Assembly: GCF_021245985.1 (NCBI RefSeq)
Contig: NZ_JAJQXA010000012.1
Coordinates: forward strand, 117,247-181,246
Length of the DNA: 64,000 nucleotides
Source of the DNA: Flavobacterium soyae
GTDB taxonomy: Bacteria; Bacteroidota; Bacteroidia; Flavobacteriales; Flavobacteriaceae
Direction of reading: 5' to 3'
Below, in pieces: positions 32,706-40,888 of this stretch; the first letter of the stretch is position 1; each line of letters begins with the position of its first letter. Below the pieces are notes generated by a model. It was not told the origin of the DNA. It was given only the letters and a program-made list of their open reading frames with translations, and searched no databases. The translations under genes were made by a program, and so were the position numbers.

Positions 32706-35700
32706 TTAAAATTTTAAATTAGCACCAAGTACAAATGATCTTAAAGTTGGGTAAGCATCAAGCTCAACACCTTGAGTTCCATAAGGATTTCCATCTCCGT
32801 TTAATTCTGGAGTGAACCCTGAGAATTTTTGTGTAATAAATGGATTAATCGCATTTAAATAAATTCTGCATGCACTTATGAAACTACCTTCCTGCAATGG
32901 TAATTTGTATCCTAGTGTAATATTGTTGATTCTAAAAAAGTCCCCTGATTCTAAGTAATAAGTAGAAGCCACCGGCACCTGATTAAAAGGTGCAGGATTT
33001 GAAGCTGTTACATTATTTGCTGTCCAGAAATCAGTAGCAATTGAGTTTTCGATGTTTTCTCCGTAAAAACGCTGTGCTTTTTTCCCGTTGTATACTTTTG
33101 CACCAGCGGTACCATAACCATCAACAGAAAAATCAAAGTTTTTGTAATTGAATCCTAAAGAAACTCCGTAATTAGATTTTGGTAAACTTGAACCAACATA
33201 TTTTTTGTCGGCTGTAGCACTCAAAGCATCCTGAGTTACTTTATCTCCTGCAGCATTGTAGTATAACATTTTTCCTGTTGCAGAATCAAAACCAGCGTAC
33301 TCATAGATATAAAAACTTCCTAATGGCTGACCTATAGTAGTGTTATCAAGTAATTTGGTATCCTGACCATTTCCTAATCCACCTCCAATAACCGGAGATA
33401 AAATAACATTTTTTAAACCAGTAAGCTCATTTTTATTGTTAGAGAAGTTACCCCCAACATAGTAGCTGAAATTTTCGCCTATTTTATCATCCCAGCGTAA
33501 AGAGATTTCAAAACCTTTGTTAGACACTTCTCCAACGTGTGCCGGTGATGCAGAAGTAATTCCTGATGTCATATAAGGCTTTGTATTCAAAATTACGTTG
33601 TCTGTATTTTTATCATACACGTCAAAAGTTCCTTTTAATCTGCTGTCTAAAAACTCAAAATCTAAACCTGCAGAAGATTCCTCAGTAACTTCCCAAGACA
33701 AACTTGGGTCAATTTGTGAGTTAATTGTAGTTCCTTCATTTAAAATAGAACCTCCTAAATAGGCATTCAGACCTGAAGTATAACCCTGACTGTTAAGCGG
33801 TACATTTTGATTTCCTAATTTACCCCAGCTTCCTCTTAATTTTAATAAGTTAAGTCCTTTAACATCAGCCATGAAATTTTCTTTGGTAATGATCCATCCT
33901 GCTCCAAAAGCCGGGAATGTTCCCCAACGATAATCTTTAGCAAAATTTGAAGATCCATCACGTCTAACTGTTCCTGTCAATAAATATCTATCCATCAATT
34001 TGTACTGGAAACGACCTAAGTAAGATGCTAATTTAGTTTCGTTAAAAACCTCATCTTTATAACTTGTTACATTTGTCGCATATTCAACATCTTTTAAAGA
34101 CCAATAATTAGCATCAGCATTTACATTCTTTCTTTTAATGGTCAATTTTTCTCTTGATCCTTTAACATAGGTTTCAATACCAGCAGTCACTTCGACATCG
34201 TGGATTTCGTTAAATACTTTATTATATGTTAAGTAGTTAGATAAACTCCAGTTATAGTATTGTTCTCTTCCTTTTGTTAATAAATTGATATTAGCAGTTG
34301 GAAACTCTGTTCTATAATCCGTTGACGTTTTATTAGGATTTGCAGCTAACCAAATGTTTTCTGTATCATCATAATTATATTGTTTCCAAGTATAATATTC
34401 ACCATTAAATTGTGAAGTAAATTTTAAAGATTTAAAAATTTCATAATCTAATTTTAAACCTCCTTGTAAAGTAATACTTCGTTGTTGTTCATCAAAGAAA
34501 TCAAGTTGAGCAACCGGATTTCCAACATTATTAATTGAGTTTCCAGTTTCACTTGCAAAACCATCATCTCCAACACGAGCCACTCCATATTTGCCATCTG
34601 CAAAATATACAGGAACTACAGGTGATTGTTTGTAAGCATTTGTAAAAGCTGATAATGGCTGTGGAGCTGATTTAGTTGATGTTAAACTAAAATTTTGAGT
34701 TAAAGTTAGTTTCTTAGAAATTTTATATTCATTATTATTTCTAAAAGTAGTACGGCCATAATCTAAACCGTTTAATATCCCTTTTTCTTCATAATTTCCT
34801 AAACTGAAAAAGTATTTAATGTTTTCTGTAGCTCCAGAAACAGATATGTTATTTTGAGTATAACTTCCTGTTCTTGTAATCTCGTCAAACCAATCTGTAT
34901 TAACAGGCTGGTCCTGAGAATATGTAGTAGATTGTAAAGCCGAATTGGTATAGTATGCATATTTATTACTACCCGCCATTTTTACTTTTTTAAGCGGAGT
35001 TCTTACACCACCAAAGCTTTCAATTTCAACAGAGACTTTATCTCCTTTACCTTTTTTAGTAGTAATAATGATTACTCCATTTGCAGCTCTTGTACCATAA
35101 ATAGCTAAGGCAGAAGCATCTTTTAAAATGTCATATGAAGTAATATCATTTGTATTGATATTGTTGATATTTTCTGTTGCCATACCATCTACAATATACA
35201 AAGGTGTTCTTCCTCCTAAAGCTGTACCTAAACCTCTAATTACTACAGAAGGAGTACTTCCTGGTACATCAGAAGAAGTTACTTGTACACCTGCCGCTTT
35301 ACCCTGAATAGCCTGAGATGCATTTAGAACTTTTGTTTTTGCTACATCTTCTCCTTTTAGTGAAGAAATTGCTGTAGTATTGTCAATCTTTTTTCTGGTA
35401 CCGTACCCAATTACAACAACTTCTTTTAAGGCAGTATCAGCTGCTTCTTTTAAAGTGATTGTCATTGGTGTGGCAGCTGCCGGTACAGAAACTGAGTCAA
35501 AACCTAACATAGAGACTTTTAAAATGTCTCCGGGTTTTGCATTGATGGTAAAGTTTCCGTCGAAATCTGCATCAGCAGTTGCTCTGGCATCAGATGAAGC
35601 AATTACCGCTCCGGGAATTCCCATTCCGCTGCTGTCAACTACTTTTCCTTTAATTGCTTGTACCTGCCCAGACATATACGCTGGCAGTAATAAGAGCGCT

Positions 35701-35726
35701 AAAAAGCTAAAAATAAAATTTTTCAT
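32706..35726 (-). CDS. SusC/RagA family TonB-linked outer-membrane transporter
   Basis: 1006 aa. Signal peptide (LLLLPAYMSGQ), carboxypeptidase-like regulatory domain (about 22-90, IKGKVVDSSGMGIPGA), the SusC TonB-box/plug motif LKEVVVIGYGT (about 99-110), plug with RGLGTALGGRTPLYIVDGM and YDILKDASALAIYGTRAANGVIIITTKKG, then a 22-strand barrel ending in LRSFVLGANLKF. Imports oligosaccharides using TonB energy. First gene of the PUL operon; its upstream region carries candidate operator repeats. The substrate is inferred from the linked GH144 and GH3 enzymes. Confidence 0.97.
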   Translation of the reverse strand: MKNFIFSFLALLLLPAYMSGQVQAIKGKVVDSSGMGIPGAVIASSDARATADADFDGNFTINAKPGDILKVSMLGFDSVSVPAAATPMTITLKEAADTALKEVVVIGYGTRKKIDNTTAISSLKGEDVAKTKVLNASQAIQGKAAGVQVTSSDVPGSTPSVVIRGLGTALGGRTPLYIVDGMATENINNINTNDITSYDILKDASALAIYGTRAANGVIIITTKKGKGDKVSVEIESFGGVRTPLKKVKMAGSNKYAYYTNSALQSTTYSQDQPVNTDWFDEITRTGSYTQNNISVSGATENIKYFFSLGNYEEKGILNGLDYGRTTFRNNNEYKISKKLTLTQNFSLTSTKSAPQPLSAFTNAYKQSPVVPVYFADGKYGVARVGDDGFASETGNSINNVGNPVAQLDFFDEQQRSITLQGGLKLDYEIFKSLKFTSQFNGEYYTWKQYNYDDTENIWLAANPNKTSTDYRTEFPTANINLLTKGREQYYNWSLSNYLTYNKVFNEIHDVEVTAGIETYVKGSREKLTIKRKNVNADANYWSLKDVEYATNVTSYKDEVFNETKLASYLGRFQYKLMDRYLLTGTVRRDGSSNFAKDYRWGTFPAFGAGWIITKENFMADVKGLNLLKLRGSWGKLGNQNVPLNSQGYTSGLNAYLGGSILNEGTTINSQIDPSLSWEVTEESSAGLDFEFLDSRLKGTFDVYDKNTDNVILNTKPYMTSGITSASPAHVGEVSNKGFEISLRWDDKIGENFSYYVGGNFSNNKNELTGLKNVILSPVIGGGLGNGQDTKLLDNTTIGQPLGSFYIYEYAGFDSATGKMLYYNAAGDKVTQDALSATADKKYVGSSLPKSNYGVSLGFNYKNFDFSVDGYGTAGAKVYNGKKAQRFYGENIENSIATDFWTANNVTASNPAPFNQVPVASTYYLESGDFFRINNITLGYKLPLQEGSFISACRIYLNAINPFITQKFSGFTPELNGDGNPYGTQGVELDAYPTLRSFVLGANLKF

Positions 35727-35770
35727 ACAGTTTGTAATCGTTTAAGTTAGTAGAGCCAAATTAAGCAATT

Positions 35771-35816
35771 ACAACGTTGTAGTACATCAAAAACCACTAC
35801 AGCATAGCCACATCAT
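35771..35816 (-). promoter_or_regulatory. candidate operator repeats upstream of susC (proximal)
   Basis: Perfect palindrome ACAACGTTGT (35771-35780), then the inverted repeat TGTAGT-N12-ACTACA (35778-35801) that encloses TACATCA (35783-35789), and ACATCAT (35810-35816). Position 45-90 bases upstream of susC suits regulator binding. Confidence 0.45.
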
Positions 35817-35890
35817 TGTGTTAAAACACAAGCGTATCCTAATGATTATCAGTATCATAAATGTTAAATTAATTTCATTAACATAACCTT

Positions 35891-35909
35891 ATGATGTAGT
35901 AATGATGTA
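35891..35909 (-). promoter_or_regulatory. candidate operator: 11-bp-phased ATGATGTA direct repeats
   Basis: ATGATGTA at 35891-35898 and 35902-35909, one helical turn apart, with a further TTGATGTG near 35928. They are complements of the ACATCA boxes nearer susC. Possible binding site of the LuxR-type regulator encoded just upstream. Confidence 0.4.
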
Positions 35910-35970
35910 TTGGAATTATGTAAATTTTGATGTGAAAAAATATAAATTCTATAAAAAACAAACTCAAATC

Positions 35971-38736
35971 TTACAGAGTTAATAAAAACTTTGACAGGTT
36001 TTCGTCCTGAGTCAGATTTAATTTCTTTCTTAGACGATATCTGTGCAGTTCTACACCTCTAAAAGAGATGTTCATCATAGGTGCAATTTCCTTAGAAGAA
36101 AGGTTCATTTTAAGATAAACACACAGTTTTATATCTTTTGGGGTTAAGTGCGGATATTTTTTAGACAGATTTATGATAAACTCATTATGAATTTGATTCA
36201 AGTTTGTCTCGAATATTTCCCATTCGTGCTTATTTACTTCATTTATCTTGATTGCTTTTTTTATCTCGCTTTTAAGTTTGTTAAAATCTTTTTCAGAATC
36301 TAAAATGCTTTGGATATTGTCAATCATTTCGCTTTGCTTAGCAATTGATAAAGATTTTCCGGCAACCTCAGAAGATTTTGTCAGCAGTTCCAGTTCTAAA
36401 ATATGTTTTTCATATTCCTGAATATTTAATTCGTTTTCCTTTTTTAATTCCATTTCAAGAATTTCACGCTGGTGCTTTAATTCTTCGGCCTGTAATTTTA
36501 ATTTTTGAGTGTAACGAAGTTTATTCCATTTATAATAGAAAAATAAAACCGCTGCTATTATTAACAGGTAAAGTAATATCATCCAAAAGGAGAAATACCA
36601 CGGCTGTGCCACTCTAAAATCAAAACTGGAAACTTTATCGTAATTGGCTCCGTCATGTTTAAAAATTGCAATTGAATGCGAACCGCTGCTTAAATTATTT
36701 AAAACTATTGCTCCATTTGAAATTGGGATATAATTTTTGCCTTTATTAATTTGATAAAACAAATTTGGTTTGCTTGCACCATAAATTCCGGAAATAACAT
36801 TTATTCGAAGTTCTGTATTGTGTTTTATTTTTCCGTCGTTATCAAGCAGTTCATTATCATTGTAAGCTTCAACTTTAACGCCTTTGTTTTGTTTGTTTTC
36901 ATATCCTAACTGAAGCGAAATAAATCCATCATCAAGATTCAGTAAATAATGATTCTGGCTTCTAAAAATTCTCAGGTTTTCGTTAATCAGCTTTCCTTTA
37001 TAATATTTCTCCTGAATGATGTTCCAGACAAACTTATTATCGTGCGAATATATATGGTATAGAATTCCATCCTGAAGAACCATAAAATGATCCTTATCGA
37101 TTGCTACAACGTCAGAGATGTTTTTGAAATTGGTGTTGAATAATTCATTTTCTTCTAATTTATTTGAAATAGAATTAAATGTGTACCAAACATTATTAAT
37201 CAGAAAAAGGATTTCATTTCTAAATTCAAAAATCTTGACACCAAAATCATTTTTGATTTTGCTTTGCTGGGTGATATTTTCAACTTTTACAGTTTTAAAA
37301 TTATCATCGAGAAAAACCCGATATAATCCGCGATAATTGTCAGCTGCCCAAATTTCATTTTTTTTGTTTTGGGCTACATATTTAATGGGTTTCGAAAGAT
37401 CATTTATCCTCAGATTCTGTGTTAGTTTTGATGCATTATCATAAACTAAAACTCCGCTGTATGTAGACTGAAAGTAGGTATCGTTAATAGTACTTTTTGA
37501 TAAATTCCATCCTCCGCTCACATTATTTATTTTTTCTAAAGCTCCATTTTCATAGCAAAAAGTTCCGTCGTTATGACCTATAACATATTTATTGCCAATT
37601 TTAGTAATATTCCAGCCCTGTCCTTGTGTATTGGGAAGCATTTTAAAATTACCCGAATCAAATTCAAAAATTCCGTGATTTGAAGCAATTAGATAACCTT
37701 TATCAATAGTAGCAACCGAATATACTGATCCCAGAATTCCGGAATTATCATAAAAGAATGAAATAGGAGAATTGACCTCAACATGAGCAAGTCCGTTATC
37801 CAGGCCCAGCCATAAATCTTCTTCTTTATCAAAACCAATACTTAAAACCGAATTGTTCATTAAAACATTATTCCGGTCGATATTTTTAAAAGTATTGGTA
37901 TTAAAATCATATATAAAAACCCCTTTATTTCCGGTTCCGACAACTAATTTGTTGTTTTTAATAAACTTGGCTACATTAATTCCATTTGATTTTAATGTTT
38001 CATTTAATGGATTATTCCAAGGTTTTAAACCATTATTTTCAGCAATAAAAATCCCTTTTTTTTGTGTAAAAATATAAGTCCTGCCCTTGTATGTTTCGAT
38101 CGCATGAACAACAGTGTTTTTTAAAACATCCCAGTTTTTTGGGGTTGCAATTTTGGAACCTTTCATTTTAAAAAGGCCTTTATCAACCGAAGCGACATAC
38201 AAATTATTATCAACTACAAAACAGTAGGATATTAAAAAAGGAAATTTAATTTTTTGAATGCGTTTTCCATCGTAAATAAAAACGTCATTGAAAGACTGAA
38301 AATATAATGAGCCATTAAACCTGAAAATTTTCCAGATTTCTTCATTGTCTTTTTCATCAAATAAGCGAAGATTTTTGGTAATTGAAACGTAGCGCATTTT
38401 ACCATTTTCTCTATACCAATATCCAAATTCTTTATAAGAACCGGAATAAATTCGATCTCCCTCAATTAAAATAGAACGAATGATAGTTTTATTTGGCAGA
38501 GAATATTTTTCCCAGATAACGCCGTCATAACGCAATAAATAATGGTTATTGGCAAAATACATAGCTTTATCTATACCCTGAGCCACATTCCAGATTTGGT
38601 TATCGCCCTGATAGTCTGATTTATTATAATTTTCTACGAAAGGAAGTAGTTCTTGTGCTTGAATTTGAAAAGCAGCGAAAAACAAGAAAATTGATTTTAA
38701 AAGTATCGATTTCAAGATATTCGGTTTTATATTCAA
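35971..38736 (-). CDS. membrane-tethered sensor regulator: periplasmic beta-propeller, Y_Y_Y-like domain, TM helix, coiled coil, LuxR-type HTH
   Basis: About 921 aa. No ATG exists before residue 60; in-frame TTG codons at 38748, 38736 and 38715 all precede the signal segment ILLKSIFLFFAAFQIQAQ, and I take 38736. The open frame to 38769 enters the terminator of the next gene. The periplasmic part (to about 700) is a repeated propeller (NSVLSIGFDKEEDLWLGLDNGLAH is typical of two-component propeller sensors) plus an Ig-like domain. One TM helix (about 712-735) leads to a long coiled coil and a C-terminal LuxR-type HTH (HLTPKDIKLCVYLKMNLSSKEIAPMMNIS). No histidine kinase or receiver is present. 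It is likely the PUL's glycan sensor and activator. Confidence 0.85.
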   Translation of the reverse strand: MNIKPNILKSILLKSIFLFFAAFQIQAQELLPFVENYNKSDYQGDNQIWNVAQGIDKAMYFANNHYLLRYDGVIWEKYSLPNKTIIRSILIEGDRIYSGSYKEFGYWYRENGKMRYVSITKNLRLFDEKDNEEIWKIFRFNGSLYFQSFNDVFIYDGKRIQKIKFPFLISYCFVVDNNLYVASVDKGLFKMKGSKIATPKNWDVLKNTVVHAIETYKGRTYIFTQKKGIFIAENNGLKPWNNPLNETLKSNGINVAKFIKNNKLVVGTGNKGVFIYDFNTNTFKNIDRNNVLMNNSVLSIGFDKEEDLWLGLDNGLAHVEVNSPISFFYDNSGILGSVYSVATIDKGYLIASNHGIFEFDSGNFKMLPNTQGQGWNITKIGNKYVIGHNDGTFCYENGALEKINNVSGGWNLSKSTINDTYFQSTYSGVLVYDNASKLTQNLRINDLSKPIKYVAQNKKNEIWAADNYRGLYRVFLDDNFKTVKVENITQQSKIKNDFGVKIFEFRNEILFLINNVWYTFNSISNKLEENELFNTNFKNISDVVAIDKDHFMVLQDGILYHIYSHDNKFVWNIIQEKYYKGKLINENLRIFRSQNHYLLNLDDGFISLQLGYENKQNKGVKVEAYNDNELLDNDGKIKHNTELRINVISGIYGASKPNLFYQINKGKNYIPISNGAIVLNNLSSGSHSIAIFKHDGANYDKVSSFDFRVAQPWYFSFWMILLYLLIIAAVLFFYYKWNKLRYTQKLKLQAEELKHQREILEMELKKENELNIQEYEKHILELELLTKSSEVAGKSLSIAKQSEMIDNIQSILDSEKDFNKLKSEIKKAIKINEVNKHEWEIFETNLNQIHNEFIINLSKKYPHLTPKDIKLCVYLKMNLSSKEIAPMMNISFRGVELHRYRLRKKLNLTQDENLSKFLLTL

Positions 38737-38767
38737 AGATACTGACAAATATTCATTTTTTAAATGC

Positions 38768-38803
38768 AAAAAAAAGCTTCTGGATTGAGAAGCTTTTTTT
38801 TTG
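38768..38803 (-). terminator. terminator between the hypothetical 38818 gene and the PUL regulator
   Basis: AAAAAAAGCTTCT / AGAAGCTTTTTTTTT hairpin. It ends the minus-strand gene at 38818-39474 and overlaps the extreme 5' end of the longest regulator frame. Confidence 0.8.
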
Positions 38804-38817
38804 TATTTTCGATAAAA

Positions 38818-39474
38818 TTATTTTTTCAACCTGAATAACACCGATTTAGGGGAGTAATTAATAATAAATCCTTTTTCTAAAGATTTTTTCACTTGTTCTA
38901 AATATTCTTCATTGAGAGTTTTTCTATCTTTAAATTCCATCAATTCAGTTTCAGTTTTTAATTCAGTTTCATTTCTAATTTCAAACATATCCCATTCAGA
39001 ATAATCTTTTGGATTAATTAAACAAGAAACTGTCTGTGGTCGAATACTATTTACAAACTCATCAAAATTACAAATCCCATTTTCTAATTTATAATTCAAC
39101 CAGTCTTTATCTGCAATATCAGAAACATGAAAAACATGCACTGTATTTTTTATCTTATTTAATAGTACAATTTCCGTAAAATTGTATAAATGACCTACTT
39201 GAAGAAAATGATCTGAAATTTCAGATCTAAACTCTTTTTCAAAAACATCTAATTCTTCTGATGAGTTTAAAAAACTAAATGGCTTTTCAAATTCATCATC
39301 GTCACCATCGATAATTAAATTTGCTGGGATAGAAAGTAGATTATCTCCAAAAATTTTATATGTATAAATTTCTCTAAAATTTTCAGGAAACAACAAACGG
39401 ATTTTTATGTCTAATTGAGAATATTCAGAATAATCTTCCAGTTGTTTTTCAAGCTCAAATAGTTTATTCTCCAT
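38818..39474 (-). CDS. hypothetical protein, possibly SMI1/KNR4-like
   Basis: 218 aa, acidic, cytosolic (no signal). The stretch GHLYNFTEIVLLNKIKNTVH...WLNYKLENGICNFDEFVNSI resembles the core of SMI1/KNR4 (SUKH) proteins, which often act as immunity proteins to contact toxins, but the match is weak. Base composition is low in GC (16 of 60 in the line starting 39181). It sits 9 bases downstream of ackA on the same strand. No toxin gene is nearby. I do not assign a function. Confidence 0.6.
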   Translation of the reverse strand: MENKLFELEKQLEDYSEYSQLDIKIRLLFPENFREIYTYKIFGDNLLSIPANLIIDGDDDEFEKPFSFLNSSEELDVFEKEFRSEISDHFLQVGHLYNFTEIVLLNKIKNTVHVFHVSDIADKDWLNYKLENGICNFDEFVNSIRPQTVSCLINPKDYSEWDMFEIRNETELKTETELMEFKDRKTLNEEYLEQVKKSLEKGFIINYSPKSVLFRLKK

Positions 39475-39482
39475 CTTAAATC

Positions 39483-40667
39483 TTAATTATTTAGCAACTG
39501 AAAAACCTGATTTGCAATTTCATATTCTTCATCAGTTGGCACAACCAGAACTTTAGTTTTTGAATCTACTGTACTAATTTCTCTTATTTCTTTTGACCGA
39601 ATTTGATTTTTTTCCTGATCAATTTCAATTCCAAAATAATCCATATCAGTACAAATTAATTTACGCATGTACGAAGAATTTTCACCAATCCCTGCGGTAA
39701 AAATGATAGCATCTAATCCGTTTAAAGCTGCTGTATATGAACCTATAGTTTTTCTAATTCTGTAGGCATTTATTAATAAGGCTAATTGACAATCTTTATT
39801 TCCTTCTTCGGCTTTTGCTTCGATATCGCGAAGATCACTATAACCTGTTAAACCAAGCATTCCACTTTGTTTCAGCAAAATAGAATTTACTTCATCTGGT
39901 GTATAGCCTAAATTTTTAACCATATAAAAAATAACCGATTGATCGATATCACCGGCACGAGTTCCCATAACCAAACCATTTGCCGGAGAAAACCCCATTG
40001 TTGTATCGATACTTTTTCCATCTTTTACAGCGGTCATACTGCAGCCGTTTCCTAAATGGATTGTAATTATTCTCGAAACTTTTTCTAAATAACCAATGGC
40101 TTTTTCTGAAACATATTTATGACTTGTTCCATGAAAACCATATACACGAACTTTATGTTCTGTTAAAAGGAAATTTGGAATAGCATACTTATAAGCCTCT
40201 ACCGGAATTGTCTGGTGGAAAGCAGTATCAAAAACTGCTACTTGTTTTGCTCCCGAAAAAATTTCTTCGGCAACATTTATCCCTACTAAATGAGCAGGAT
40301 TATGAAGTGGAGCCAGTTCTGAAAGTTCTTTTATTTTCTCTTTAACTTCTTCAGTAATTATAGTTGTATTTGAGAAATAACTTCCGCCATGCACTACTCT
40401 ATGACCAACTGCAGTAATTTCTGAAGTTGTTTTTATAACTCCTTTTTCAGCATCTAAAAGCATATCGGCAACCTTTTGCAAACCAATTTTATGGGTATGA
40501 ACAGGCAGTATTTCTTCATAGGAATTTGAAGCTGTTTTAAAAGTAATATTTGATGTTTCTAAACCAATTCTATCGATCATACCCGTACAAATTACTTCAT
40601 TTTCCGGCATAACCATCAATTGGTATTTTATGGATGAACTTCCTGAGTTTATAATTAGTATTTTCAT
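39483..40667 (-). CDS. ackA: acetate kinase
   Basis: 394 aa ASKHA kinase converting acetyl phosphate and ADP to acetate and ATP. Motifs: INSGSSSIKYQL (5-16), GHRVVHGG, FDTAFHQTIP, YGFHGTSHKYVS, HLGNGCSMTAV, MGFSPANGLVMGTRAGDID and FTAGIGENSS. Downstream of pta on the same strand, 221 bases apart with a repeat between, so co-regulation is expected. Confidence 0.97.
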   Translation of the reverse strand: MKILIINSGSSSIKYQLMVMPENEVICTGMIDRIGLETSNITFKTASNSYEEILPVHTHKIGLQKVADMLLDAEKGVIKTTSEITAVGHRVVHGGSYFSNTTIITEEVKEKIKELSELAPLHNPAHLVGINVAEEIFSGAKQVAVFDTAFHQTIPVEAYKYAIPNFLLTEHKVRVYGFHGTSHKYVSEKAIGYLEKVSRIITIHLGNGCSMTAVKDGKSIDTTMGFSPANGLVMGTRAGDIDQSVIFYMVKNLGYTPDEVNSILLKQSGMLGLTGYSDLRDIEAKAEEGNKDCQLALLINAYRIRKTIGSYTAALNGLDAIIFTAGIGENSSYMRKLICTDMDYFGIEIDQEKNQIRSKEIREISTVDSKTKVLVVPTDEEYEIANQVFQLLNN

Positions 40668-40679
40668 TTTTTATGTTTT

Positions 40680-40868
40680 TGCCACAAAGGCGCTAAGTCA
40701 CTAAGTTTATTTTAATCTCGAAGACATTTTTTTTGCCGAGATTGGCACGCGGATGACGCGGATTTACTTCGTAAAGACACGGATTAAAACGGGTTTTTAT
40801 TCTATCAAAAATAAAATCCGTGTAAATCTGCGTTTTCGCGGTAGCGAATCAGTCTAATCCGCGTTCTA
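40680..40868. repeat. intergenic repeats between pta and ackA
   Basis: GCCACAAAGGCGCTAAGTC followed by a long imperfect hairpin built from ACGCGGATTTAC, ACACGGATTAAAAC and their near complements (GTAAATCTGCGTTT). Same word family as 6978-7073. No ORF. Confidence 0.65.
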
Positions 40869-40888
40869 TTTTTTAATTTTTAATTGAT

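Noticed and set aside
38818..39474. Toxin-immunity pair around the SMI1/KNR4-like protein
   Set aside because: No polymorphic toxin, Rhs or secretion gene is nearby and the domain match is weak, so I left it as hypothetical.
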